NCBI GenBank assembly: GCA_031177685.1
Contig: JAPSGI010000002.1
Coordinates: 186,001 to 250,000 of the forward strand
DNA: 64,000 nucleotides
Direction of reading: 5' to 3'
Source: Solirubrobacteraceae bacterium
Lineage (GTDB): Bacteria > Actinomycetota > Thermoleophilia > Solirubrobacterales > Solirubrobacteraceae
The first letter of the stretch is position 1. Each line of letters opens with the position of its first letter. The position numbers and the translations under genes are program-made. The notes below the pieces were generated by a model. That model did no database searches, was not told the DNA's origin, and was given only the letters and a program-made list of their open reading frames with translations. Shown here piece by piece: positions 7,251 to 17,051 of this stretch.

Positions 7251-8590
7251 CCGCGCCGGGCCCCGCGCTCGCGCAGACGACGGCGCGCAAGATTCGCTTC
7301 CAGAACCGGGCGGTGCGCGTGCTGGCCGCGGTCGGGCTGGTCCTGATCGGGCTGATCACCATGCTGCTGATCGGGCTGGACGCCGGGCCGGTGGCCTTCG
7401 TAACGGGACTGGTGCTGGCCACGCTGCCGGTGCCGATCTACGTCCTGCTGGCGCTGCGCATCGATCGCTTCGAGCCCGAGCCCCCGCGGCTGCTGGCCTG
7501 GGCGTTCTTCTGGGGCGCCAGCGCCGCTACCTTCATCGCGCTGGTGCTCAACACCGCCGGCCAGGCGATCGTCGGCTCGCAGTTCGGGGCCGACGTGGGG
7601 GAGCTGTACGGCGGCTCGGTCTCGGCCCCCGTCGTCGAGGAGAGCGCGAAGGGGGTCGTCCTCTTCCTGATCTACCGCTGGCGGCGCTGGCAGCTGGACG
7701 GCGTGCTGGACGGGATGGTCTACGCGGCGATGGTGGGGCTCGGCTTCGCGATGACCGAGAACGTCCTCTACTACTCGCGCGCGGCGGTGGAGGGCGGCGT
7801 GCCGCTGGCCGCGACCTTCTTCATGCGCGGCGTGCTCTCTCCCTTCGGCCACCCCGTGTTCACGTGCATGACGGGGATCGGGCTCGGCATCGCGGCCACG
7901 ACCGCGCGGCCATGGCTGCGCGTCACGGCGCCCGCCCTCGGCCTGGCCGGCGCGATCGCGCTGCACAGCCTGTGGAACACCTCCGCCACGGTGGGCGACG
8001 GCGCCGCCTTCGTCGGCGTCTACTTCCTGATCATGGTCCCGCTGTTCTTCGGCCTGGTGTGCGTGGCGCTGGTCGCGACCGCCCGCGACGGCAAGGTGGT
8101 CCGCGAGCACCTCCAGCCCGAGGTCGCCGCCGGGGTGCTCACGGCGGGCGACGTGGAGCTGCTGTCCTCGATGGGGGATCGCCGGCGCTTTCTGAAGGCG
8201 GCGCGGCGCGACGGCCGCGGCGCGCGGCGGGCCGCCAAAGCGTTCCAGCTCGCCGCCACCGAGCTGGCCTTCCAGCGCCGCCGCCAGGCGCGCGGGCTGC
8301 CGCCCGGCACGCCCACGCCCGGCGCGGACGCCGCCGAGTTCGCCGCCGCGCTGCGCGCGCTGGGGGAGAGCCTGGGCCCCAACGTCCAGGCGCTGCGCGG
8401 CCGGGCCGAGCAGGCGATGGCGTGGCGCGCCGCGTACGCGTCGGCGGCGCCGGAGGCCGTCCTGCGGCCGGCCTCCGGCGTGCCCGCGGCCGTGACCGGG
8501 CCCGTCCAGGGCTGGTATCCGGACCCCTGGGGCCAGGCCCGGCTGCGCTGGTGGGACGGGCGCGCCTGGACCGGCCACGTCGCCGGCTGA
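7247..8590 (+). CDS. PrsW-family intramembrane metalloprotease with C-terminal DUF2510 domain
   Basis: 447 residues. A multi-span membrane region (about residues 25-290) carries the PrsW/CPBP-like signatures: VVEESAKG after the fourth segment, a TEN motif (FAMTENVLYYS), FGHPVFTCMTGIG and LHSLWNTSA; these Glu, His and Asn/His residues are the expected metal site. The family cleaves membrane anti-sigma factors or similar substrates. A cytoplasmic helical region follows, and the last 30 residues are a DUF2510 module (GWYPDPWGQARLRWWDGRAW). It starts with GTG inside the tilS stop (GTGA). The substrate is unknown; the gene order tilS-PrsW-hpt interrupts the classic tilS-hpt pair. Confidence 0.85.
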   Translation: MTAPGPALAQTTARKIRFQNRAVRVLAAVGLVLIGLITMLLIGLDAGPVAFVTGLVLATLPVPIYVLLALRIDRFEPEPPRLLAWAFFWGASAATFIALVLNTAGQAIVGSQFGADVGELYGGSVSAPVVEESAKGVVLFLIYRWRRWQLDGVLDGMVYAAMVGLGFAMTENVLYYSRAAVEGGVPLAATFFMRGVLSPFGHPVFTCMTGIGLGIAATTARPWLRVTAPALGLAGAIALHSLWNTSATVGDGAAFVGVYFLIMVPLFFGLVCVALVATARDGKVVREHLQPEVAAGVLTAGDVELLSSMGDRRRFLKAARRDGRGARRAAKAFQLAATELAFQRRRQARGLPPGTPTPGADAAEFAAALRALGESLGPNVQALRGRAEQAMAWRAAYASAAPEAVLRPASGVPAAVTGPVQGWYPDPWGQARLRWWDGRAWTGHVAG

Positions 8591-8649
8591 CGCGGGCCGC
8601 GCGGAGCCCTTGGCGCGGCCGGCCGCGCGCGCTACGGTGCTCACGTCCC

Positions 8650-9078
8650 ATGACCGACGTGCCGCTGTGGCTTCGCTGCGTGTTCGCCGCCGTGCTGGTG
8701 ACGACGATGGCGCTGGCCTTCTGGGGCCGCCCGCCGCGCCGCCGCCCGCAGCCCCGGGTGTGGCGCCGGCTGGCCGCGGTGGGCGCCGCCTTCTACGGCG
8801 CCGGGTGCGGCGCGCTGCTGGCCGGGGAGGCGGTGATCAGCGCGGGCCTGGTCGGCGTGGGGGTCGAGACGCTGTCGGTCGTCGCGTGGCTGGGCCGTGG
8901 CCTGGGCGGCGAGGACGAGGACGACGGCGGTGGGGGTGGGGGCGGCTCGGATCCCGACGACCACGACCGCGACGGCGACGGCGACGGCGACGGGCCCGAG
9001 GCCTGGCGCCCCTCCGACGAGAACGCGTTCTGGGACTACGTCTCGCGCCACCGGCCCGGCGAGCCGGTCGCGGGATAG
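8650..9078 (+). CDS. Hypothetical membrane protein with acidic Asp/Gly tail
   Basis: 142 residues, not recognised. Two or three hydrophobic segments lie at about 5-25 and 38-78, then a low-complexity acidic stretch (GGEDEDDGGGGGGG, then repeated DGDGDGDG) at about 85-115, and a short C-terminus. Codons for the DG repeat are a run of GGC-GAC. A plausible promoter TTGGCG (8610-8615) / TACGGT (8633-8638) with 17-base spacing lies just upstream. Confidence 0.65.
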   Translation: MTDVPLWLRCVFAAVLVTTMALAFWGRPPRRRPQPRVWRRLAAVGAAFYGAGCGALLAGEAVISAGLVGVGVETLSVVAWLGRGLGGEDEDDGGGGGGGSDPDDHDRDGDGDGDGPEAWRPSDENAFWDYVSRHRPGEPVAG

Positions 9079-9102
9079 CGCTTCCCAATACGCTCCGCGC
9101 CC

Positions 9103-9633
9103 GTGCGCGACCCGGACATCGGCGAGATCCTCGTCCAGAAGGACGCCCTGGAGCACCGCGTCAAGCAGCTGGGCACCGAGATCTCGCGCGACTACGCGGG
9201 CCGCAACCCGCTGCTGGTCGGGGTCCTCAAGGGCGCGGTGTTCTTCCTCTCGGACCTCATGCGCCGGATCGAGATCCCCTGCGAGGTGGACTTCATGGCG
9301 GTCGCCTCGTACGGGTCGTCCACGGACTCGTCGGGCGTCGTGCGGATCCTCAAGGACCTCGACACGACGATCGAGGGGCGCGACGTGCTGATCGTCGAGG
9401 ACATCGTGGACTCCGGCCTCACGCTCCACTACCTGCTGCGCAGCCTGGGCGCGCGCGAGCCGGCATCGCTGGAGGTGTGCGCGCTGCTGGTCAAGCCGGA
9501 GCGGCGCAAGGTGGACCTGCCGATCCGCTACGTCGGCTTCGAGATCCCCAACCGGTTCGCGATCGGATACGGGCTCGACCACGCCGAGCAGCACCGCAAC
9601 CTGCCCTACGTGGCGGCGTTGCAATCGCGTTAA
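9103..9633 (+). CDS. hpt: Hypoxanthine phosphoribosyltransferase
   Basis: 176 residues. Transfers phosphoribose from PRPP to hypoxanthine or guanine in purine salvage. The PRPP motif VLIVEDIVDSGLTLHYL (about 90-106) is intact, as are the N-terminal LVGVLKGAVFFLSDL loop and the C-terminal FEIPNRFAIGYGLD segment. Family length is about 180. GTG start; a TACGCT box at 9089-9094 ends eight bases before it, which suggests a leaderless message. It lies between tilS and ftsH, the same placement as in many Gram-positive genomes. Confidence 0.95.
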   Translation: MRDPDIGEILVQKDALEHRVKQLGTEISRDYAGRNPLLVGVLKGAVFFLSDLMRRIEIPCEVDFMAVASYGSSTDSSGVVRILKDLDTTIEGRDVLIVEDIVDSGLTLHYLLRSLGAREPASLEVCALLVKPERRKVDLPIRYVGFEIPNRFAIGYGLDHAEQHRNLPYVAALQSR

Positions 9634-9689
9634 CGCCTGCCTGAGCGGCGGGACCACCCTGCTACGCTGAATCTCCGAACAGGGTCCCG

Positions 9690-11681
<1,992 letters not shown>

Positions 11682-11702
11682 CCGCGGGCGGCGGGTGACC
11701 TC

Positions 11703-12470
11703 GTGTCGCTGGTCGCGCTGCGGCTGCTCCTCGCGCCGGCACTGGTCGTGGCCGCGTCGCTGGCCGCGCGCCGGTGGGGTCCCCGCGCGGCGGGCGTGGC
11801 GGCGGGGATCCCGATCGTCGCCGGGCCGATCCTGCTGGTCGTCGCCCTCGACCACGGACCGCGCTTCGGCGGCGGGGTCGCGCGCGCGGCTCTCCTCGGA
11901 ATCGTCGGCAGCGCGGCCTTCGCCGTGGCCTACAGTCACGTCGCGGGTCGGGCGGGCTGGCCGCCCGCGCTGCTCGCGGGCTGGGTGAGCTTCGCGGCCG
12001 TCGCCGTCGTGGTCGCGACCGTCGCCGTGCCTGTGGGACTCGCGCTGCCGCTCACGCTGGCGGGTGTCTTCCTGGCTCGCCAGGCCCTGCCGCGATCGGG
12101 TGGCGCGGTTCCGGAGCCGCGCCGCCCGGCGTGGGACCTGTGGCTTCGCGCGCTCAGCGCAGCCGTGCTGGTCCTGGTCGTGACCGGACTCGCGGCAACG
12201 CTGGGCGAGCGGGCCACGGGCGCCCTGGCTCCGTTCCCCGTGGCGGCGAGCGTGCTGAGCGTCTTCACACACGCGCAGTACGGAGCCTCCGCCGTCATCG
12301 CCCTGCTGCACTCCATGCTGCTGTACTTCGGGGCGTTCGCCGCGTTCTGCTTCGCTCTCGCCGTCGCCCTGCCGCCGCTCGGCACGGCCGCCGGGTTCGC
12401 CGTCGCGCTCGGCGCGCTCGCGCTGGTCGCGACGGGCCTGGCCGCAGGCGCGCGCCGGGCCGCTCTGTGA
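11703..12470 (+). CDS. Multi-span membrane protein of unknown function
   Basis: 255 residues, mostly hydrophobic, with about eight predicted membrane segments and short basic loops (AARRWGPRAAG, PRSGGAVPEPRRPAW). No transport or catalytic motif is recognised; the overall look is of a small permease-like family. GTG start, 21 bases after ftsH. Its last codons form half of the GTGACCGCGGTCAC palindrome that precedes the orphan atpE gene. Confidence 0.7.
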   Translation: MSLVALRLLLAPALVVAASLAARRWGPRAAGVAAGIPIVAGPILLVVALDHGPRFGGGVARAALLGIVGSAAFAVAYSHVAGRAGWPPALLAGWVSFAAVAVVVATVAVPVGLALPLTLAGVFLARQALPRSGGAVPEPRRPAWDLWLRALSAAVLVLVVTGLAATLGERATGALAPFPVAASVLSVFTHAQYGASAVIALLHSMLLYFGAFAAFCFALAVALPPLGTAAGFAVALGALALVATGLAAGARRAAL

Positions 12471-12480
12471 CCGCGGTCAC
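12467..12480. promoter_or_regulatory. CRP-like palindromic site before atpE
   Basis: A perfect 14-bp palindrome GTGACCGCGGTCAC overlapping the stop codon of the upstream gene. It matches the CRP/FNR-family core GTGA-N6-TCAC, and the flanks read T...G, close to TGTGA-N6-TCACA. It lies about 55 bases before the atpE start and nine bases before the TetR-type operator. Confidence 0.45.
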
Positions 12481-12488
12481 GGAGGGGA

Positions 12489-12508
12489 GATACATACAGG
12501 CTGTATGT
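12489..12508. promoter_or_regulatory. TetR-type operator before atpE
   Basis: GATACATACAGGCTGTATGT holds the inverted repeat ACATAC-N5-GTATGT. It agrees at 18 of 20 positions with the site in the tetR divergent region (14046-14065). It ends 27 bases before the atpE start codon, where binding would be expected to block transcription. Confidence 0.65.
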
Positions 12509-12535
12509 TGGGTCCCCAGAGACGAGGAGGAACCC

Positions 12536-12817
12536 ATGGACGTCGGAATGGTCACGACATTTGCGCAGGCCGCCGCGGCGGAGGAGACGAAGAAGGGCTT
12601 GCAGGCGATCGCGCTGGGCGTGGGCGCGGGGCTGGGGACGATCGGTCCGGGGGTGGGCGTGGGCTACATCTTCGGGAAGGTGATCGAGTCGGTGACGCGC
12701 CAGCCGGAGATGCGTGACGAGATCACGTCGATCCAGTGGCTGGGCTTCGCGCTGACCGAGGCGATCGTCTTCTACGCGTTCATCTTCGGCCTGATCGCCT
12801 TCTTCCTGTCGGGCTAG
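12536..12817 (+). CDS. atpE: ATP synthase F0 subunit c, stand-alone gene
   Basis: 93 residues forming a two-helix hairpin: helix 1 is glycine-rich (ALGVGAGLGTIGPGVGVGYI), the polar loop is RQPE, and helix 2 carries the ion-binding Glu in LTEAIVFYAF. The Glu is followed by Ala and helix 1 lacks the Gln used by sodium-binding rings, so proton specificity is expected. An N-terminal extension of about 18 residues is longer than usual. A GAGGAGG ribosome site lies just upstream. No other ATP synthase gene is in the window; normally atpE sits between atpB and atpF. It is preceded by a TetR-type operator and a CRP-like palindrome and converges with the hydratase gene by four bases. Confidence 0.88.
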   Translation: MDVGMVTTFAQAAAAEETKKGLQAIALGVGAGLGTIGPGVGVGYIFGKVIESVTRQPEMRDEITSIQWLGFALTEAIVFYAFIFGLIAFFLSG

Positions 12818-13443
12818 GCGAAGCGCAGGGAAACGCGTCCCAGGGTGGCGAGGTCGACCTCGACCTCGTCGCCCGGCGCCACCGCGAGCGGCGGCGTGAG
12901 GGTGCCGGCGATGATCCGGTCGCCGGGGCGCAGCGCGGCTCCGTGCGCGTCGAGGAAGGCTGCGACGCGCGCCACCGTCTCGGCGGGGTCCTCGGTGGAG
13001 TCCGCCGAGCGGGCCGGCTCGCCGTTGTGCGAGACGCGGCAGGAGAAGTCCGCGAGCGAGGCGCCCTCGGTCGCGGACCCGAACGCGACGGCGCGGTGAA
13101 AGATGTTGCCGGCGAGGATCGCTTCGACGTCCTCGAAGGGCAGGTCCACGTCGACCACCTCGATGGCCGGCGCGAGCGCCGCGACAGCGCCGTCCTCGCC
13201 GACGGTGATCGCGATCTCGGGCTCGAGCATCGGCTTCGTCCAGCCGGCCAGGGACACCGCGGCGCCGGGCTCCACGACGGTGGCGCCGGTCAGGTAGCCG
13301 GCCACCGGCGCGTCGATCCCCAGCCGCTCCCATGCGGCGGGCAGGTTGAAGCCGACCTTCCAGCCGACCGCCTGTGCGCCCGCGCCCAGTTCGGCCTCGC
13401 GGCGCGCCAGCAGGGCCCGCATGCCGGCCGCGAGCTTCGTCAC
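12814..13443 (-). CDS. 2-keto-4-pentenoate hydratase / fumarylacetoacetase-family enzyme
   Basis: 209 residues. The motifs GWKVGFNL near the N-terminus, LEPEIAITVG, and LAGNIFHRAVAFG match the MhpD branch of the family, which hydrates 2-hydroxypentadienoate-type products of aromatic or steroid ring cleavage. It is about 50 residues shorter than MhpD at the N-terminus. The GTG start overlaps the tetR stop (GTGA), so both are one operon under the shared operator. The substrate is not known. Confidence 0.8.
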   Translation of the reverse strand: MTKLAAGMRALLARREAELGAGAQAVGWKVGFNLPAAWERLGIDAPVAGYLTGATVVEPGAAVSLAGWTKPMLEPEIAITVGEDGAVAALAPAIEVVDVDLPFEDVEAILAGNIFHRAVAFGSATEGASLADFSCRVSHNGEPARSADSTEDPAETVARVAAFLDAHGAALRPGDRIIAGTLTPPLAVAPGDEVEVDLATLGRVSLRFA

Positions 13444-14030
13444 GGACGCGGCGCCAGGTGGTCGAGGAACCGCTCGACGGACTCGCCGACCTCGCGCCGG
13501 GTGCGCCCGCCGTCGTCGGCGCGCGCCACCACCAGCGCCGCCTCGTCGATCGCGCCGACGATCAGGTGGGCCAGGGGCTTGACCGGCTGGCGCTCGAGCA
13601 GCCCGGCGTCCACGGCGGCCTGCAGCGTCCCCTCCACGAGTCCGAAGCCGTAGCGCATGCCGATCTCGCGCCACTCCTCCCAGCCCAGCACGGAGGGCGC
13701 GTCGAGCAGCGCGATCTGCTGGACCGCCGGCTCCTCGCAAGCGTCCAGCCAGGCGCGCGCGCCCGCCCGCAGCGCGTCCACGGGGTCCGAGGCGCCGACC
13801 GCGACGGCCGCGATCTGCTGCACGAGCTCGCCCTCGATCTCCTCGTAGACCGCGCGGAACAGGTCCTTCTTGTCCTCGAAGTGGTGGTAGAGCGCGCCGC
13901 GCGTCACCCCGGCGGCCCGCACGATCTCCTCGGTCCCCACGCCGCCGTAGCCGTGCTCGGCGAACAGGCGCCGCGCGGCGCTCAGGAGGGCCGCGCGCGT
14001 GGTCTCGGACTGCTCCGCCTTGACGCTCAT
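13440..14030 (-). CDS. TetR-family transcriptional regulator
   Basis: 196 residues. The N-terminal helix-turn-helix (AARRLFAEHGYGGVGTEEIV, then RAAGVTRGALYHHFEDKKDL, residues about 18-60) is canonical TetR; the C-terminal 130 residues are the ligand-binding, dimer-forming domain. It is divergent from a SnoaL/hydrolase operon, and the palindrome ACATAC-N5-GTATGT lies between the two starts, making it the likely operator. The same operator precedes atpE, so this protein probably also controls that gene. Ligand unknown; a CoA thioester or ring-cleavage product is a guess from the neighbours. Confidence 0.9.
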   Translation of the reverse strand: MSVKAEQSETTRAALLSAARRLFAEHGYGGVGTEEIVRAAGVTRGALYHHFEDKKDLFRAVYEEIEGELVQQIAAVAVGASDPVDALRAGARAWLDACEEPAVQQIALLDAPSVLGWEEWREIGMRYGFGLVEGTLQAAVDAGLLERQPVKPLAHLIVGAIDEAALVVARADDGGRTRREVGESVERFLDHLAPRP

Positions 14031-14045
14031 GCCCTCGTCATGTTA

Positions 14046-14065
14046 GATACATACTGTCTGTATGT
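14046..14065. promoter_or_regulatory. TetR operator in the divergent region
   Basis: GATACATACTGTCTGTATGT contains ACATAC-TGTCT-GTATGT. It lies 16 bases before the tetR start on one side and 22 before the SnoaL gene on the other, where it would cover both promoters and allow autoregulation. Confidence 0.7.
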
Positions 14066-14087
14066 CACCTACGGGAGGTCGCTTGCA

Positions 14088-14525
14088 GTGTCCGCCACCG
14101 CCACGCAGATCGAGGAGCTCGCCGGGCGCTACGGCGACGCCTGGAACGCCCAGGACCTCGACGCCATCGTCGCCATGCACGCCCCGGACGGCGTGTTTTA
14201 CCTGCACGCCCCGGGCGCCGCGCCCGTCGAGGGGCGCGAGGCCATCCGCGAGGCGTTCGCGGGGTTCCTCACGCAGCTGCCCGACATCCACTTCGAGCCG
14301 GTGCGCCTGCGCGCCGGGACGGACTTCTGGGTCCTGGAGTCGCGCATGAGCGGGACCGTCTCCGCGCCGATCGAGGGCGTCGAGGGCGAGCGCTTCGAGG
14401 CGCCGGGCACGCGCGTGGAGGTCGACTTCCTCGACGTGATCGTCGTGGAGGAGGGCCTGCTCGCCCGCAAGGACTCCTACCTGGACACGCTCGACTTCCA
14501 GGCCCAGCTGGGGGCGGCGTCGTGA
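14088..14525 (+). CDS. SnoaL-like / NTF2-fold protein
   Basis: 145 residues. The pattern of an N-terminal helix (IEELAGRYGDAWNAQDLDAI), then HAPDGVFYLHAPGAAPVEGR and EAIREAFAGF, is typical for SnoaL-like NTF2-fold proteins, which include isomerases, cyclases and hydrolases of small hydrophobic substrates. The GTG start has a GGGAGG ribosome site. It is the first gene of a four-gene operon controlled by the TetR operator, and its stop overlaps the next gene (GTGA). Reaction unknown. Confidence 0.78.
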   Translation: MSATATQIEELAGRYGDAWNAQDLDAIVAMHAPDGVFYLHAPGAAPVEGREAIREAFAGFLTQLPDIHFEPVRLRAGTDFWVLESRMSGTVSAPIEGVEGERFEAPGTRVEVDFLDVIVVEEGLLARKDSYLDTLDFQAQLGAAS

Positions 14526-15001
14526 GCGCCGTCGCCGAGCGCACCGACGCCGCCGCCTTCGTGGAGGCCTTCGCCGCCGGCTGGCGGGCCCCGACCAGCA
14601 TGGACGCGGTCACCGAGCGGTTCCTGCCGCTCATGCACCCCGACGTGCGGCTGGTGCAGCCGCAGATGCCGGTGGTGAACGGCCGCCACAACTTCCGCCG
14701 CGGCATGGTGGAGCCGCTGTTCACCTTGGTGCCCGACCTCCACGGCGAGGTGCTGGGATGGGCGGCGCACGACGACGTCGTCTTCATCGAGCTCGAGCTG
14801 AGCGGGACGCTGGGAGGGCGCCCGATCGCCTTCGTGTCGTGCGACAAGATCACGCTGCGCGACGGCCTCATCGCCGAACGCATCGCCTACATGGACCCCG
14901 CGCCGCTGCTGGCGGCGGCGCTGGCGCGCCCGCGCGCCTGGCCGGCGGCGGCCCGGATGCAGCTGCGCACCCTTCGCCAACGACTCGGGAGGCAGACATG
15001 A
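14522..15001 (+). CDS. Second SnoaL-like / NTF2-fold protein
   Basis: 159 residues with the same fold pattern as its upstream neighbour (helical start, HPDVRLVQPQMPVVNGRHNF, then the beta strands DDVVFIELELSGTLGG). It carries an extra basic C-terminal tail of about 25 residues. GTG start inside the upstream stop; its own stop overlaps the hydrolase start (ATGA). Two adjacent NTF2-fold proteins could form a heterodimer or act on consecutive intermediates, which is inference. Confidence 0.75.
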   Translation: MSAVAERTDAAAFVEAFAAGWRAPTSMDAVTERFLPLMHPDVRLVQPQMPVVNGRHNFRRGMVEPLFTLVPDLHGEVLGWAAHDDVVFIELELSGTLGGRPIAFVSCDKITLRDGLIAERIAYMDPAPLLAAALARPRAWPAAARMQLRTLRQRLGRQT

Positions 15002-15873
15002 GCACATGGGAAGAGGCGGCGGTGCACGAGGTCACCGTCCCGCAGGGCACGATCCGCTACCGCGAGCTGGGCACCGGCGAGTCGATCGTCCTCGTCCACG
15101 GCCTGCTCAACAACGGGCTGCTGTGGCGCGAGGTCGCGCCCGCGCTGGCGCGCGACTTCCGCGTGCTGGTCCCGGACTGGCCGCTGGGGTCGCACGACCT
15201 GCCGCTGCACGAGGCGACCGACCTCTCGCCGCCCGGGCTGGCGCGGATCGTGGCGGACTTCCTCGACGCGCTGAAGCTGGAGAACGTCACGCTGGTGGGC
15301 AACGACACCGGCGGGGCGATCTGCCAGATCGTCGTGACCAAGCACGCCGAGCGGGTGGGCCGCCTGGTCCTCACGCCCTGCGACGCGTACGACAACTTCC
15401 TGCCGCTGATGTTCCGCCCGCTCCAGCTCCTGGCGCGCGTGCCCGGCGCGATCCTCGCGATCGGGACCTCGCTGCGGCCGCGCCGCGCCCGGCGCCTGCC
15501 GTTCGCCTTCGGGTGGCTGTCCAAGCGCCCGCTGCCCGACGACGTGAGCGACGCCTTCCTGCTCCCGGCGCTGCGCGACAAGCGCATCCGCCGCGAGGTC
15601 GCGGCGGTCCTGCGGGGGATCTCCAAGGACCACACGCGCCGCGCGGCCGAGAAGCTCGGCGAGTTCGACCGCCCGGTGCTGATCGCCTGGGCGCCCGACG
15701 ACAAGGTGTTCCCGTTCGCGCACGCCGAGCGCCTCGCGCGTGACTTTCCCGACGCGCGCCTGGAGCGCATCGAGGACTCCTACACGTACGTCTCCGTCGA
15801 CCAGCCGCAGCGGACCGCGGAGTTGATCGCCGCCTTCGCGCGCGAGCCGGTGCCCGCGGCGTCCCGCGCGTGA
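14998..15873 (+). CDS. Alpha/beta hydrolase with Asp nucleophile and no usual His
   Basis: 291 residues. The oxyanion motif VHGLLNN, the nucleophile elbow VGNDTGG (Asp in place of Ser, as in haloalkane dehalogenases and epoxide hydrolases) and the acid region WAPDDKVFP are clear. The expected catalytic His near the C-terminus reads EDSYTYVSVDQP with Tyr at that position. This may mark a subfamily with a different chemistry. Third gene of the TetR-controlled operon, coupled by ATGA and followed by TGATG. Confidence 0.82.
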   Translation: MSTWEEAAVHEVTVPQGTIRYRELGTGESIVLVHGLLNNGLLWREVAPALARDFRVLVPDWPLGSHDLPLHEATDLSPPGLARIVADFLDALKLENVTLVGNDTGGAICQIVVTKHAERVGRLVLTPCDAYDNFLPLMFRPLQLLARVPGAILAIGTSLRPRRARRLPFAFGWLSKRPLPDDVSDAFLLPALRDKRIRREVAAVLRGISKDHTRRAAEKLGEFDRPVLIAWAPDDKVFPFAHAERLARDFPDARLERIEDSYTYVSVDQPQRTAELIAAFAREPVPAASRA

Positions 15874-16244
15874 TGGCGGACGTCGCGATCTGGGCGATCG
15901 CCGCCGCGTTCGCGGGCATGGGCCTGTACGCCCTGGTCGCGCCCGCGGCGGTGCTGGCCCAGTTCGGCGTGACCGTGGAGACGCCCGACGGGCGCAGCGA
16001 GGTGCGCGCCGTGTACGGCGGCTTCGGCCTCGCCGTGGCCGGCGTGCTGGGAGCGGCCGCCGCGGGCAGCGGCGGGGTGCGCGAGGGGATTCTCGTGACC
16101 GTCGGCTTCGCGCTGGCCGGCATGGCTGCCGGTCGCCTGGCGTCCCGCCTGGCCGACCGCCCCGCCAGCCTCTTTCCCGTCTGGACGTACTTCGCGATCG
16201 AGGTGGCCGCCGCCGCGATCCTCCTCGCCGCCGCCTGGACATAA
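15873..16244 (+). CDS. Small membrane protein, DUF4345-like
   Basis: 123 residues with four hydrophobic segments; the N-terminal part (LYALVAPAAVLAQFGV, then RSEVRAVYGGFGLA) fits small DUF4345-type membrane proteins. The ATG at 15873 overlaps the preceding stop (TGATG); a GTG three bases earlier is possible. It ends the operon and is followed after nine bases by folP, which has its own -10-like box. Confidence 0.7.
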   Translation: MADVAIWAIAAAFAGMGLYALVAPAAVLAQFGVTVETPDGRSEVRAVYGGFGLAVAGVLGAAAAGSGGVREGILVTVGFALAGMAAGRLASRLADRPASLFPVWTYFAIEVAAAAILLAAAWT

Positions 16245-16253
16245 CCTCCCGGC

Positions 16254-17051
16254 GTGGACTTCCGCCTCATGGGCGTGGTGAACGTCACGCCGGACTCGTT
16301 CTCGGACGGCGGGCGCTTCCTGGACGCGGACGCCGCCGCGGCGCACGGCGTGCAGCTGGCGCGGGAGGGGGCCGACCTTCTCGACGTAGGGGGCGAGTCC
16401 ACCCGCCCGCACGCCGAGCGGGTGGGCGAGGACGAGGAGCGCCGGCGCGTGATCCCGGTCCTCGAGCGGCTGGCCGACCAGGTCTCCGGCGTGCAGCTGT
16501 CGATCGACACGTCCAAGCTCGCGGTGGCGCGCGCGGCGCTGGCGGCCGGCGCCACGTACGTCAACGACGTCACCGCCTTCCGTCACGACCCGGAGCTCGC
16601 GGGGCTCGTGGCCGAGGCGAAGGCGGACTGCTGCCTCATGCACATGCTCGGCGACCCGCGCACCATGCAGGACGACCCGCGCTACGACGACGTGGTGGCC
16701 GACGTGAAGGCGTTCCTGGAGGCGCGCCTGGCTTTCGCGGTCGCCGAGGGCGTCCCCGAGGATCGCGTCATGCTGGACCCCGGGATCGGGTTCGGCAAGA
16801 CCGTTGAGCACAACCTGCAGCTGCTGCGCCGCCTGGACGAGATCGCCGCGCTCGGCCGCCCGGTGGTGATCGGCACCTCGCGCAAGTCGTTCCTCGGCAA
16901 GCTGACCGGCCGCGAGGTGGGGGAGCGGCTCGCGGGCACGATCGCCAGCAACGTCCTGGCCCTGGAGCGCGGCGCCACGGTCTTCCGCGTCCACGACGTG
17001 GCGCCCGTGCGCGATGCCCTGGCGGTGGCGGCTGCTACGGTCGCGCGCTGA
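16254..17051 (+). CDS. folP: Dihydropteroate synthase
   Basis: 265 residues. Joins 6-hydroxymethyl-dihydropterin pyrophosphate and p-aminobenzoate in folate synthesis; the sulfonamide target. Signatures: GVVNVTPDSFSDGGRF, DVGGESTRPHA, DTSKLAVARAAL, ILDP-type MLDPGIGFGKT and IGTSRKSFLG. GTG start with TAACCT ending six bases before it, consistent with a leaderless message. First gene of the folP-folB-folK operon. Confidence 0.96.
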   Translation: MDFRLMGVVNVTPDSFSDGGRFLDADAAAAHGVQLAREGADLLDVGGESTRPHAERVGEDEERRRVIPVLERLADQVSGVQLSIDTSKLAVARAALAAGATYVNDVTAFRHDPELAGLVAEAKADCCLMHMLGDPRTMQDDPRYDDVVADVKAFLEARLAFAVAEGVPEDRVMLDPGIGFGKTVEHNLQLLRRLDEIAALGRPVVIGTSRKSFLGKLTGREVGERLAGTIASNVLALERGATVFRVHDVAPVRDALAVAAATVAR

